Assembly (NCBI GenBank): GCA_049323615.1
Contig: JBMOPD010000068.1
Location: 1-37,183 of the forward strand
Source: JBMOPD01 sp049323615
GTDB taxonomy: Bacteria; Bacillota; Desulfotomaculia; Desulfotomaculales; Desulfocucumaceae
DNA: 37,183 bases
Reading direction: 5' to 3'
The translations under genes and the position numbers were made by a program. Below are positions 21,536 through 31,042 of the stretch, in pieces (position 1 is the first letter of the stretch; each line of letters begins with the position of its first letter). The notes below the pieces were generated by a model that was given only the letters and a program-made list of their open reading frames with translations, made no database searches and had not been told where the DNA came from.

Positions 21536-24380
21536 GACTGTCACCCTTCACACGAATAAGGATTAGAGGTACCATTTCGGGATAGACTTGGGCTCTTTTT
21601 TCGAGTTGCCCCAGTACAGTTTGTTCTTCCTGGGCAAGGAGGTTCAGGCGGTAACTGCGGACCTGCGGAAGGCCGATTCGCTGGATGGCGTTACGCCGTG
21701 CCGCAAAGGCGTATTCCGCTTTCTTTCGCTCGCGGGCGATGCAAGCCCTGTGTTCTTGCATAAGCGCCTCATAAATGGGCTTCCCGTATTCCTCGGCTAC
21801 CTTTTGTAGTTTTGCAAAAGTATCTTGTGAAAATTTGCCGTCAACTAAAGAGCAGACTGTTGGGTCGGCTACCATCAACTGATCCCAGATATGTCTGGCT
21901 GTAGGAGCGTAAACCTTGCCGCTATCGGCAAGGAACAACGGCATGATGCTTCTACGATTCCACTCCGAAGTGGCGATAGAGATCCGCCAAAGTGCCCAGA
22001 ACCCTTGAATTTCTCGGGCAAGTCCCGGAATCGATACAACCGGAACCGGCTGCCCTGGAACAAAGCGGGGAAGACGCATTGCAAGACCTCTGACCTTCGG
22101 GTCTTCCAGGGTAAGATGGCGGACGGCTGGAATTTCTTCGGCCTCTTTACCCGTAAAGACCACTCCAGAGTATATTTCGCCATCAGGCCAGGTCAGGTTC
22201 CAGCTTCGGCCTTTCCTTTCAGCCCTGCCGCCATGAGCTTTCAGGTAGCTTACGGTCATGTGCTCGACCCAATGGGGCAATGGATGGGTGAGAAGCCGTT
22301 GGGCTTCCTCCGGGTCTAAGTCTTCAGGTGTTCCTAACACCAACAAAGTCTCGCGGGCTTCTTTCACCTGTTCTTGAAGCCGTACTACCACATGATCCAC
22401 TGATTCTTCGACCTTGTCGGGGTTTAGAATGGCCTCCACATATAGTTCATCGAACATTCGTCCGGCATGGGCTGAATCAAGAACATCCCCGGTTTTGTCT
22501 ATGCCGAACTCTTCGTAGATGATTGCCAGCTTCTGCTCCAGGACCTCCCTTATCCGGTGTTCAACAGAATTCTCAAGTACAAAGTTGACAGCACATACCG
22601 TATGAGTCTGACCGATACGGTCCACTCTTCCAATCCGCTGCTCGAGCCGCATCGGGTTCCAAGGAATATCGTAATTAATTACTACATGGCAAAACTGAAG
22701 GTTCAAGCCTTCCCCACCGGCATCTGTTGAGATAAGGATACGAGCATCGTGGGCAAATGCTTCCTGAACCCGTTTCCGTTCCTCCATATCCATGGAACCA
22801 TTGAGACAGACTACCGCGAACCCTCGCTCGCTTAAGAATTGCCGCAGCATTTCCTGAGTGGGAACGAACTCAGTGAACACAAGCACCTTGAGTTCAGGAT
22901 CGCCTTCCTCAGCCTGAAGGCGGTATATCCAATCAAGCAGTGCTTCGGCCTTGGCATCCGGCCCGCTCTGTTCACAACGAGTCGCGGCTTCCAAAAGCTT
23001 TTTTACTTCGGCACGCTCGTTCCTGAGTGCCCTGAGACGGGTATATAGCAGTGTTTCTAACTGCTCCTGGCCGTCTAGTTCAGCCCATTCCTCTTCCGAG
23101 TATAGATGTAAAACTGTTAACTGCTCCTGGGGGTCGGAAAGTGCTTCAAGCCGTTTCTCGAGCGTCATTCGGATTGCGCTTGTGCTGGACACTACCAGGC
23201 GCTGCATAAGGGTCATCAGGAAGCCGATGTAACTGCGCTTTTCCCTTAAAGCTTGGTTATATCCCTCGCGGACATATTCCGTGACGGCCTCGTAAAGGAG
23301 TTGCTGATTACGGTGTCGAGCTTCCCAGGAAACCGGAGCAAGCTGCGTACGTCGCGGTTTGAATAGCGGTTTTCCCTCGGCATCGATAGCGTAGCGCTTT
23401 TCGGTCCGTATTACATATGGTTGAACCCGTTCCCGCGTTACGCAGCTGATGTCCGGAAATGCTTGTGGATCGAGAAGTGATACTAACCGGAAAAAGGCAT
23501 CGGTCTTGCCCTGATGAGGGGTGGCTGAGAGAAGTAGTAAGTAAGGTGCTGCTTCCGATAATCCCTGGCCAAGCTTGAAACGGGCTACTTGGTCGGTACT
23601 CCCGCCCAGTCGATGTGCTTCATCCACAATGACCAGATCCCAGCCCGCAGAAACCAAATCCTCGAAACGCTGTCGGTTGTATTCTCCCACTTGGGCCGCA
23701 GTCCATCCACGGCGCTTATCGAGTGGCTTTACAGAATCCATTGGCACGACTATCTGTGTGAACATCCGCCAAGCGTTGGAAAGCGGGATTTCCGAATTGC
23801 GACTGGCGTTTTTCTCATAGATTAAACCCGGGACCGGACCGATGCGCTTCAATATTTTCAAATCTTCGGGAAGAACAAGCTGGAAGGTTTCACCGAAATG
23901 GAAACGCATTTCACTAATCCATTGGGTCACAAGTCCCTTCGGGGCAATAACCAGTGTTCGTTTCACAAGCCCACGCAACTTAAGCTCCCGCATGATTAGT
24001 CCAGCCTCAATAGTCTTACCCAAGCCTACCTCGTCCGCCAGGAGATAGCGCACACGGTCGTTGGTGATAGCGCGAGACAAGGCCCGGATTTGGTGCGGCA
24101 GCGGAATAACGGAGGATTCTATTGGCGCAAGTAGTACGTCCTGGGCCAGCGCATCAGCCACCCGTGCAGCGGCAGCCACGTAGGCAATGTTATCAGGCGA
24201 ACCGCTGCCTGCGCTATCTAAAGGCTTAAGTCTGGCAGCAGGGAGACGAACTACAGAATCACGGCCCGGTAACCACACCCGGCAAGTAGTCTCACCCCAT
24301 AAAGTTTGAGACTCGATGACCTTACATATCTGTCCGTGATCAGGGCTATAATACCAACCATTTGTTTCAATTATCATCAT
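21528..24380 (-). CDS. brxHII: SNF2-family helicase, BrxHII-type
   Basis: The protein has 950 residues with GAAGGAAC before the ATG. It is a HepA/RapA-like SF2 helicase: Walker A ADEVGLGKTIEAG near residues 115-127, DEAH in DLVIVDEAHRLGG, motif III LLSATPHQGKTDAFF, motif V ISTDAGGEGLNLQ, and motif VI WNPMRLEQRIGRVDRIGQ. The C-terminal third is charged and coiled. In BREX type 3 this position is occupied by brxHII. The stop overlaps the pglZ start, so the two are coupled. Confidence 0.9.
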   Translation of the reverse strand: MMIIETNGWYYSPDHGQICKVIESQTLWGETTCRVWLPGRDSVVRLPAARLKPLDSAGSGSPDNIAYVAAAARVADALAQDVLLAPIESSVIPLPHQIRALSRAITNDRVRYLLADEVGLGKTIEAGLIMRELKLRGLVKRTLVIAPKGLVTQWISEMRFHFGETFQLVLPEDLKILKRIGPVPGLIYEKNASRNSEIPLSNAWRMFTQIVVPMDSVKPLDKRRGWTAAQVGEYNRQRFEDLVSAGWDLVIVDEAHRLGGSTDQVARFKLGQGLSEAAPYLLLLSATPHQGKTDAFFRLVSLLDPQAFPDISCVTRERVQPYVIRTEKRYAIDAEGKPLFKPRRTQLAPVSWEARHRNQQLLYEAVTEYVREGYNQALREKRSYIGFLMTLMQRLVVSSTSAIRMTLEKRLEALSDPQEQLTVLHLYSEEEWAELDGQEQLETLLYTRLRALRNERAEVKKLLEAATRCEQSGPDAKAEALLDWIYRLQAEEGDPELKVLVFTEFVPTQEMLRQFLSERGFAVVCLNGSMDMEERKRVQEAFAHDARILISTDAGGEGLNLQFCHVVINYDIPWNPMRLEQRIGRVDRIGQTHTVCAVNFVLENSVEHRIREVLEQKLAIIYEEFGIDKTGDVLDSAHAGRMFDELYVEAILNPDKVEESVDHVVVRLQEQVKEARETLLVLGTPEDLDPEEAQRLLTHPLPHWVEHMTVSYLKAHGGRAERKGRSWNLTWPDGEIYSGVVFTGKEAEEIPAVRHLTLEDPKVRGLAMRLPRFVPGQPVPVVSIPGLAREIQGFWALWRISIATSEWNRRSIMPLFLADSGKVYAPTARHIWDQLMVADPTVCSLVDGKFSQDTFAKLQKVAEEYGKPIYEALMQEHRACIARERKKAEYAFAARRNAIQRIGLPQVRSYRLNLLAQEEQTVLGQLEKRAQVYPEMVPLILIRVKGDSHD

Positions 24381-24482
24381 TAGAAAGTTCCTTCAGTTCA
24401 GGACTTTACTCTGTATACTACTCTTCTTTAGTTGCCTACGGCAAGAGCCTGTATTCTACGTTATTAAAATTGCACACAGCGA

Positions 24483-25079
24483 TTATACTTTACGGGTCTT
24501 TCTTGGTTTGAGATTTTCTCGTCCCATACTTTCGATTAGACCGGCTGCCTTCATAACACATTCGAGGCTTATCTGTGGAACCTGTTCCTCCTTACCCATA
24601 TACCCGACCAGGTATTGCTCAGAGGGGTTATCAATACCAAAGCGTCCGCAGACCATGTATGCTACTGATTCAGCCTCAAACTCTTTTACATTTTCCGGAA
24701 TATTGCATCGGTCCGGCCACCAATGGTTGTTTGGTGTACCGAGGTGCCCACAGTAAAGATGGGCCAGTTCGTGGGCAAGGGATGCGTAACGCGATTCCTC
24801 GCTCGCACTTTGATTAAGTTCCAACTCGTAACGAAGGGGAACATTTATCTTGCCGAATTTTAGAGTTTTACCCGATGCAATAGCACGTATCGAACCACCT
24901 TGTTGTGAACCCAGCCTAGCGGTATGGATGGCTACCCCATCTCGCCTACTATTCTCAATGGTCTTGCCTAACTTGTTACCGATTTTTCCTCCTCTTACCT
25001 CGAATGGCCTTTCCACTTCCGGAGGCAAATATTCGCCTTCAGTATCTGATACATCAAATACAAACATTACCGGTCCCAT
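24483..25079 (-). CDS. C-terminal fragment of ArdC/ImmA-like metalloprotease (frameshifted gene)
   Basis: The open frame has 198 residues. The zinc metalloprotease motif is SLAHELAHLYCGH (HExxH, with a downstream Glu in FEAESVAYMV as third ligand), as in ImmA/IrrE and ArdC-type proteins. It lacks its normal N-terminus: in the same frame the bases before the ATG read PGARPLVILQP, the usual sequence before MGPVMFVFDV, so coding starts earlier. It joins to the fragment at 25091-25405 by a 1-base shift. As the gene stands, only the protease domain could be made alone, from this ATG. Confidence 0.7.
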   Translation of the reverse strand: MGPVMFVFDVSDTEGEYLPPEVERPFEVRGGKIGNKLGKTIENSRRDGVAIHTARLGSQQGGSIRAIASGKTLKFGKINVPLRYELELNQSASEESRYASLAHELAHLYCGHLGTPNNHWWPDRCNIPENVKEFEAESVAYMVCGRFGIDNPSEQYLVGYMGKEEQVPQISLECVMKAAGLIESMGRENLKPRKTRKV

Positions 25080-25090
25080 GGGTTGTAGGA

Positions 25091-25405
25091 TTACAAGCGG
25101 GCGTGCACCCGGTTTAATCCGACGTAATCACGCAGCCAACGGTGTGGTGGGGCTACAAATCTTGCCCCAGGCATCTGCACATGGACTAACATGGCATTAA
25201 AAGGAGAATAGAAACGGAATTTGGCTATAAACTGCAATAAGTCATAGTATGCTTTACTTGCGCGGTACTGAAGAGTCAAATTGAATAGCTCATCCAGCGC
25301 GTTTTTGGTCACATCCTGGTCCCAGACATTAGCAGAACTCAGTGATGAATTTTGGTCGATGTACTTATTATCTTCAAATAGCTTTCCCTCGGGCGGATTA
25401 GCCAT
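25091..25405 (-). CDS. N-terminal fragment of ArdC/ImmA-like protein (frameshifted gene)
   Basis: The open frame has 104 residues. Helical start, then FYSPFNAMLVHVQMPGARFVAPPHRW, the DNA-binding-like core of ArdC-type proteins. Its frame ends LNRVHARL and a stop where the homologous frame continues as PGARPL. A single missing A in the TTAAACC run (plus strand TTT at 25113-25115) explains it. Start ATG is one base after the methylase stop. See the fragment at 24483-25079. Confidence 0.65.
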   Translation of the reverse strand: MANPPEGKLFEDNKYIDQNSSLSSANVWDQDVTKNALDELFNLTLQYRASKAYYDLLQFIAKFRFYSPFNAMLVHVQMPGARFVAPPHRWLRDYVGLNRVHARL

Positions 25406-25407
25406 CG

Positions 25408-28197
25408 TTAATCAATCCCCCCGGTCCTAGTAAGTGCTTGGTCATACCACATGAGTAGCTTGGGATCTTCTTGTAGGACATTCTCGGGAATTTTACCGGC
25501 TACGGAAATTATGGTGGCATAATCGCGCTCCTGCCAAGCCTTCTTGAACCCGGCCCGAACGGCCTCCAGCCTGAATACTTTGAGACGCTTCTGCTTGGAT
25601 TCACGGTACTCCTCAAACTCACGCAACAAGGCCCGTTCACGTAGCTTTTCCAGATCACTCGCTTTGTTGGGGTCGGGCACGTACCAGCGGTCCTTACCCT
25701 TCGCGCGCAGGTCCGGATTGTCCTTTGGCAGATTGCGTAATTCCTTAAAATTGGTTGATAGGTATGTGTGAATCTGGCTAGGCACCTCAACCTTGCCGTC
25801 ATAACGCAGGAAATTCTGTTCCAATAATTCGGATAGCTCCAGTGGCTTCTCGTGCTTCTGCCAGCCGCCGATTTCCTTGAGGAATTGCGGATGGAGTTCC
25901 TGGAAGGTCTGCGGCTTTTTCAGTAGCTGCTGCTTGAGCCATTGGATAGCGGAAGATTCATCAGTAACGAAAAGCTGGAGCTGGAGGACTTCCTTGACAG
26001 TCATACGCTTCTTGTCGTACTCAGCCACTTGTTCGGGAAGGAAATACATTCCGTCACGCTCGGGAAAGCGCTGAACCAGCCCTTGGTAGAATTCCGCTGC
26101 CGATATCGGTACGGTCACCCCGCGTTGGACGTGGAAGGCAACCATACGGTCAAATAGCAAGAAGTTCTGCCGCTCGGCTATTACCTCGGCTTGATCTTCC
26201 TTGGAAACGAAGACAGGGAGCTGTTTAAGGTGAGTGCGGACGAAGTCCCAGACACCGTCTTCGGTACCGGCAGAAAGTTTGAAGCGGTCTTCAAGGCCTC
26301 CGTTGGGCTTATATGCGGAGATAACCAAGTCCTTACTAACCACATTCGTCCCAACCCATTGCTGCATTGTAATCTGCTTCTTATCAAGAACACGAACGTC
26401 AGCGACAACGAAACCAGCATTTAGGAGAGATTCCTGGATGATCGTCCAGATAGCATTTTCAGAGTTGTGGAACTCGACAGTGATCCACCTTCCTGGCTTT
26501 AAAACACGGTAGAATTCCTGGAAACAACGATGTATTAGGGTATGATAAACATCCCGCTGTTTGCCTATAGTTTCGTCGACAATGGCTTCTTGGTTTGCAT
26601 TGGTCCGAACTCCAAGCCAGCTCTCCCAGAGGAAATTGAGCTCCGAGTACTGAATGTTTCTACCAAAAGGCGGATCAGTGAAAATGTAATCGACGGACTG
26701 ATCTGGGATGGTCAACTGAGTGGATGACCCGGTGCTTATGATAGTATTTCCTTCGTGTGCATAACCTAACTTTAAAAGACGTTTAATCTTCCCGGCCAAG
26801 GCGTAGGCGGGTCTAACTTCTGAGGTGAATGGAGCAACATATAAGGTACCCTTCAAATATCTATTAACTTGCGAATAGGAACTTTCAAAGTATCGGTTGA
26901 GCTTTGTAAAGCCAAGAGCTACCGACGTAAGCCAGAACCGAAGTTGGTGACCTAATGTGCCTTTGTACTGCGAGCATGCATTCCATAAGTGTGCGAAAGC
27001 CATTAAATTTCGTGACGTGAAGAAATGATGGGTGTGTGTAATCCCTCGTAGATGGTACGCATCCTTAACCTTTCTAAGTCCATCCGGCATTTCAAGCACC
27101 GGATAAGGTATATCCATAGTAAGCAACAATTCATCACATTTGTTAGCTATTCTACGATCGCTCTCATCAGGGTTCTTCTCGTGTTTGTGAACTCCTAGGC
27201 GGTATTGGATAAAGATTGGCTCTTGTTTAACTCGCTTCGCAATATTACCAATTCGGGGATCATGATATGTCTCCATTTTGCGCGACATTTTCTGAATATC
27301 GCCAATGTGTTTGCAGTGTGGACATGGCACTTCGTTGCGGCTCTCACGGCGGCGCGTCTTAGGGTTCATCACTGCGTCCCAGAGCACTATAGGCTGAGCG
27401 CAGTTCTCACAGATAAAAACATCACTCCATACTGTATAATCGATAATGCCAAGTTGTTCCTTTAAGTCGTGTCGAGTTGAGTAGAGTGGGCGAAGAGTAG
27501 CCTCCACTTCAGATAGAATGTGCTCGGCCTCCTGCGCAAACCGGCTTTCTATAAAGGACGTATTGTATCCACGGGTGATGAAAGTGGCAGCTACCGATAA
27601 TTCACTTAACACACACTTCCTGGCACCAATGCGGGAAACAACTTCACCGGTTTTATCTTTAATTGTTCCATCCGAGTCGACCTTGTAGCCAAGTTCCTGA
27701 ACTGTAGACCTATCGCCGCACAGTTGAGCCGCTACCCCTGACATGCCAGTTCCACAAAACCCATCAAAGACCACATCCCCCGGCTCCGTGTAATGGAGGA
27801 TATACCGCATGATCGCCTTATGAGGCACCTTAGTGTGGTAAGAGTGGGCATTATAGATGGGGTCATTCTTACCTTCACTGACGTCAGCTGCAAATGGTTC
27901 ACGGCTGTATGGCACATTAGGGTCGTAAGGCTTTCCGTATTGCCGGATGAAGTCCTCGATAAATGGGTTTGGACATGCCGTGTAGTACGGTGGATCAGAT
28001 AGAGCCAGGATGTCCTCGTCCGAGCCAATGGGGAATCCCTCAATGGCGCGGAAGACAGGATCCTTTAGCTTTTCTCGCAAAAGACCAAGGAAATACTCCC
28101 GCCGGGCATTGTCATCTGGGAATACCATCCCAAGGCATTCAACGGGACCTGTTGGTACCGTTCCATTTTCAAGATTGAAAAGGCTTTCCATAGTCAT
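25408..28197 (-). CDS. pglXI: BREX type 3 adenine-specific DNA methylase, PglX-type
   Basis: The protein has 929 residues. The ATG at 28197 overlaps the HerA stop in ATGA, with GGAGG 11 bases upstream; longer starts would lie within herA. An N-terminal ALSDPPYYTACPNPF motif (about 65-79) precedes SAM-binding VVFDGFCGTGMSG (about 142-154). A zinc finger is formed by CENC and CPHC (about 280-310), and the DPPF catalytic motif is TDPPFGRNIQYSELNFLWES near residue 530. It methylates host DNA in type 3 BREX (target site unknown here). Coupled to herA and to the next gene. Confidence 0.9.
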   Translation of the reverse strand: MTMESLFNLENGTVPTGPVECLGMVFPDDNARREYFLGLLREKLKDPVFRAIEGFPIGSDEDILALSDPPYYTACPNPFIEDFIRQYGKPYDPNVPYSREPFAADVSEGKNDPIYNAHSYHTKVPHKAIMRYILHYTEPGDVVFDGFCGTGMSGVAAQLCGDRSTVQELGYKVDSDGTIKDKTGEVVSRIGARKCVLSELSVAATFITRGYNTSFIESRFAQEAEHILSEVEATLRPLYSTRHDLKEQLGIIDYTVWSDVFICENCAQPIVLWDAVMNPKTRRRESRNEVPCPHCKHIGDIQKMSRKMETYHDPRIGNIAKRVKQEPIFIQYRLGVHKHEKNPDESDRRIANKCDELLLTMDIPYPVLEMPDGLRKVKDAYHLRGITHTHHFFTSRNLMAFAHLWNACSQYKGTLGHQLRFWLTSVALGFTKLNRYFESSYSQVNRYLKGTLYVAPFTSEVRPAYALAGKIKRLLKLGYAHEGNTIISTGSSTQLTIPDQSVDYIFTDPPFGRNIQYSELNFLWESWLGVRTNANQEAIVDETIGKQRDVYHTLIHRCFQEFYRVLKPGRWITVEFHNSENAIWTIIQESLLNAGFVVADVRVLDKKQITMQQWVGTNVVSKDLVISAYKPNGGLEDRFKLSAGTEDGVWDFVRTHLKQLPVFVSKEDQAEVIAERQNFLLFDRMVAFHVQRGVTVPISAAEFYQGLVQRFPERDGMYFLPEQVAEYDKKRMTVKEVLQLQLFVTDESSAIQWLKQQLLKKPQTFQELHPQFLKEIGGWQKHEKPLELSELLEQNFLRYDGKVEVPSQIHTYLSTNFKELRNLPKDNPDLRAKGKDRWYVPDPNKASDLEKLRERALLREFEEYRESKQKRLKVFRLEAVRAGFKKAWQERDYATIISVAGKIPENVLQEDPKLLMWYDQALTRTGGID

Positions 28198-29936
28198 ACT
28201 CTGTTTTGCCTCCGCATATTTTCTACCGCTTTTGAAAAATCCGGAGAATCCGGTTGTTTGCTCCACTCATCCCAGAAATCAATCGTGGCGCTTAGAGGTT
28301 TTTCATTGGGCGGATGAATTCTAATACGGCTGGGCAATAAGACGGCATCGCCAACAACCAACGCCTCGCCAATGTCCAAAATTGGGAGTGTATCCATTAA
28401 CCCTTCCAAACTCTCCGGCATAAGTTTCCGGACTGTGGCTTGGTCGTCTCCATTTGTTAAGCGAAGGGCTATCACATTGTTGCATTGGCTGAGGATTGTT
28501 GTGCTCACGTCTGAAGGGCGCTGGCTGACAACAAGTAACGCAACTCCATACTTGCGGCCTTCTTTAGCTATTTTCTCGAAGTTCTCAATTGCTCGTTGCT
28601 CGACGGGATTTCTACCTTCCTTTTTGGGTAAATATAAGTGCGCCTCGTCGCATACAAACGCCATTGGCTTGCGTTTATCCTGGTCTGTCCAAAACTGTAC
28701 TTGGTAGATAATCCGAGCCACAAGTCCTACAATAACGGGCAAAATATCCGCCGGAACTTCGGAAAAATCGATGACCTTGATTTGCGCTTTTGACCCGGAA
28801 TAATCCATCAGCCGCTTCATCATGTCAGCCATAGAATCATATCGGTTCTCTGATTCGGGTGATTGAAACAGAAAGCCATAGCGCTTATCACTCACTTTAC
28901 TATTAAGACGGGGAATCAAGCGATCAAACTCTCCGTTGAAAGGACCCTTTTTTTCGGTGTTAGGTTTTGCCCCTGGAACCATTTGCTCATTGAGCTCCTT
29001 GAGTTTGGCAATAACGTTGTGAATGGAAAAAGGGATTGGGCTGTCGAGAGTAAATGCATTCAGGACTTCATCCTTCTTGAGTATTTCGAGTGTTTTTTTC
29101 TTCTCTGTGACAACTGTATCCTGAAATGCCATTACCTGGTTGTGGGCGCTGAACTCACTACGGTCAATAAACATGGCCTGCATTTCCTCAGCGTTAAGCA
29201 ACCAATAAGGCAAATAAAGAAGTGAATCATCTGCTTTACCAAGTTCCTCTGGTCCAGGAATCCGCAGATGCCGTACATAAGAAAGCTTACGGTATTCACC
29301 ATGAAGATCGAACACGACCAAATTTGCGGAGGGGAGTTTAGCGGCTTGTTCAAGAATTGCTGCGACTGTCCAGGATTTGCCGGAGCCAGTACTTCCCAAA
29401 AGCGAAGCATGACGCTGAAAAAGCTTGTTCCCATCCAGATAAGCCGTCGCGTTCTCATCGATGGTATATCGGCCAACTTCCAGGGAATGGGCAGTATTGC
29501 CTTCCACGGAAAGTAAGTTCATAAAAGTTTGCAGTTGTGCATCGCGTAAAATATAGCATTCGCCATCAATTTCAGGTACCTGAATGAGAGAACGAGAAAA
29601 GCGTGGCCTGGTATTTTTATCTAGTCCAACTGTTCCGACCAATGTCAGGCGTACGGTATTCAATACGCTTTCTCGCGGTAGTGATAATTCGGTTACTTCA
29701 TCGGCCCCTTGTAACCCGGTATCTGCCTCGTCCTCAAGAACAGGTGTTTTTATTACCTTGCCTATGATACCGATTAACCATTCTTCGAGAGCGCCAGGTA
29801 AAGCAATAGCAACCAATTGCCCGACACGCGCTTTTCGTAAATCCTCATCGCTGTTAACCTGAATATCCACTCTACGAGTATCAACAGCACGAACCTTTCC
29901 TAGAGCATATGAAGCGTCAAAAGCAAAAATAGCCAT
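28194..29936 (-). CDS. herA: HerA-type hexameric ATPase, partner of SIR2
   Basis: The protein has 580 residues from the ATG at 29936; AGGAGGG lies just upstream and overlaps the SIR2 stop. An N-terminal HAS-barrel-like domain (1-110) is followed by a DUF87/HerA core: Walker A GSTGSGKSW at 181-189, a HGEYR signature, Walker B MAFVCDEAHLYLP near 425-437, and VSQRPSDVSTTILSQCNN with the arginine. HerA-SIR2 pairs are known defence systems in which the ATPase hexamer organises an NAD-degrading SIR2. The usual HerA partner nuclease (NurA) is absent. Confidence 0.9.
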   Translation of the reverse strand: MAIFAFDASYALGKVRAVDTRRVDIQVNSDEDLRKARVGQLVAIALPGALEEWLIGIIGKVIKTPVLEDEADTGLQGADEVTELSLPRESVLNTVRLTLVGTVGLDKNTRPRFSRSLIQVPEIDGECYILRDAQLQTFMNLLSVEGNTAHSLEVGRYTIDENATAYLDGNKLFQRHASLLGSTGSGKSWTVAAILEQAAKLPSANLVVFDLHGEYRKLSYVRHLRIPGPEELGKADDSLLYLPYWLLNAEEMQAMFIDRSEFSAHNQVMAFQDTVVTEKKKTLEILKKDEVLNAFTLDSPIPFSIHNVIAKLKELNEQMVPGAKPNTEKKGPFNGEFDRLIPRLNSKVSDKRYGFLFQSPESENRYDSMADMMKRLMDYSGSKAQIKVIDFSEVPADILPVIVGLVARIIYQVQFWTDQDKRKPMAFVCDEAHLYLPKKEGRNPVEQRAIENFEKIAKEGRKYGVALLVVSQRPSDVSTTILSQCNNVIALRLTNGDDQATVRKLMPESLEGLMDTLPILDIGEALVVGDAVLLPSRIRIHPPNEKPLSATIDFWDEWSKQPDSPDFSKAVENMRRQNRV

Positions 29937-29938
29937 GC

Positions 29939-31039
29939 TTACCCTCCTAATACTTCTTTTGTAAACTGCGAAATATCCCAAAGAACCTTTTCAGGTAAGG
30001 ATACCCAGTTTGCATGCCTTCTGTTAAATATACGTGTTCCGTTGCTGTTTACTTCCTGTGATTTGCAAACAAGCCACAGATTTGCGGCCTGTGAAAGCAA
30101 TGATTCGATGCGTGGATTGGAATCCCGGGTAATTATTAACCCCGGGCAGTCTTGATTTACCAGTTTTCGCTTTATGTACTCTTCAATATGCTTATCATTG
30201 AAGCCATACCCGAGGAAAAGAAAATGGTGTTCCCGCTCAATAACAGTATCGGCCTTGCTTAGTAGTTCTTGCCTATAGCGTTGCAGTGTTTCATACTTCG
30301 ATAAGCCCGGAGTAATCATCACCCGTTGAGCAAAATCTGGAGGATTCCACATCCAAGCATTGTTCTCTATCACCGCTCCTTGATGGAAAAAGTAGTTGAG
30401 AGAACCATGGACTTTGTAGAGCCGGACGTGCTTCCGTTTTTTATACGTTGTTATGATTCTTCCCCGTTGGTAAAATCGTTCGGGGAACAATAAGGTACGT
30501 TCCACAGCATCCCAATCGGTTCTACGCTCAACCCCTCCTACAAATCCGTTTGTATACAAAATGCCAGCGCGATCACAGGCATATTCAAACAACATGTCGT
30601 AATTCGTTGTGAGAACATGCAGGACTCTATCACCTTCGGGAAGTCTATCGACTAGCCGCTTCAGAAAGCTTGTTGCAGGCCACTCAATTTCACCATTAGC
30701 AATTCGAAAAGCGTACTCGCGGTCAACAGAGGCAACAAAGCAACCAGTTATAGAAGTGATTTTTTGCAACAAAGCGTAATCAGAAACTTCATTTAAAGCA
30801 GATTCCAAATCTGCCCCCCTCCGAAGAGAGTGCATAACTTTATTCCATTCCTCTTGCTGTGTTCCTCTTAGCCGATGTTCGTTCATCTTATGTATGAGCA
30901 CATCTCTTAAGGCATCCATTCCAAAGCGGTTGTCCAAAGCGCAAGACATTCCCGTACCAAAGAAGACAAATGGTTTCTCCCGGAAAAAATCTCTTAACGC
31001 TTCGATGGCAATATTATACGTCAAAACGTCTTTACACAT
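29939..31039 (-). CDS. SIR2-like NADase, defence type
   Basis: The protein has 366 residues. A Rossmann-like SIR2 domain: FVFFGTGMSCALDNRFG at 24-40 (GTG loop), HVLTTNYDMLFEYACDRAG at 141-159, catalytic-type His in LYKVHGSLNYF near 211, and HHFLFLGYGFNDKHIEEYI near 271-289. Defence SIR2 proteins deplete NAD when triggered. It starts four bases after the brxC stop (GGAG within it) and ends two bases before herA. The close junctions show one operon. Confidence 0.9.
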   Translation of the reverse strand: MCKDVLTYNIAIEALRDFFREKPFVFFGTGMSCALDNRFGMDALRDVLIHKMNEHRLRGTQQEEWNKVMHSLRRGADLESALNEVSDYALLQKITSITGCFVASVDREYAFRIANGEIEWPATSFLKRLVDRLPEGDRVLHVLTTNYDMLFEYACDRAGILYTNGFVGGVERRTDWDAVERTLLFPERFYQRGRIITTYKKRKHVRLYKVHGSLNYFFHQGAVIENNAWMWNPPDFAQRVMITPGLSKYETLQRYRQELLSKADTVIEREHHFLFLGYGFNDKHIEEYIKRKLVNQDCPGLIITRDSNPRIESLLSQAANLWLVCKSQEVNSNGTRIFNRRHANWVSLPEKVLWDISQFTKEVLGG

Positions 31040-31042
31040 ATT

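Noticed and set aside
24483..25405. Programmed ribosomal frameshift as the main explanation
   Set aside because: The ATTAAAC heptamer is in the right phase, but P-site re-pairing would be poor and no stimulatory structure was identified.
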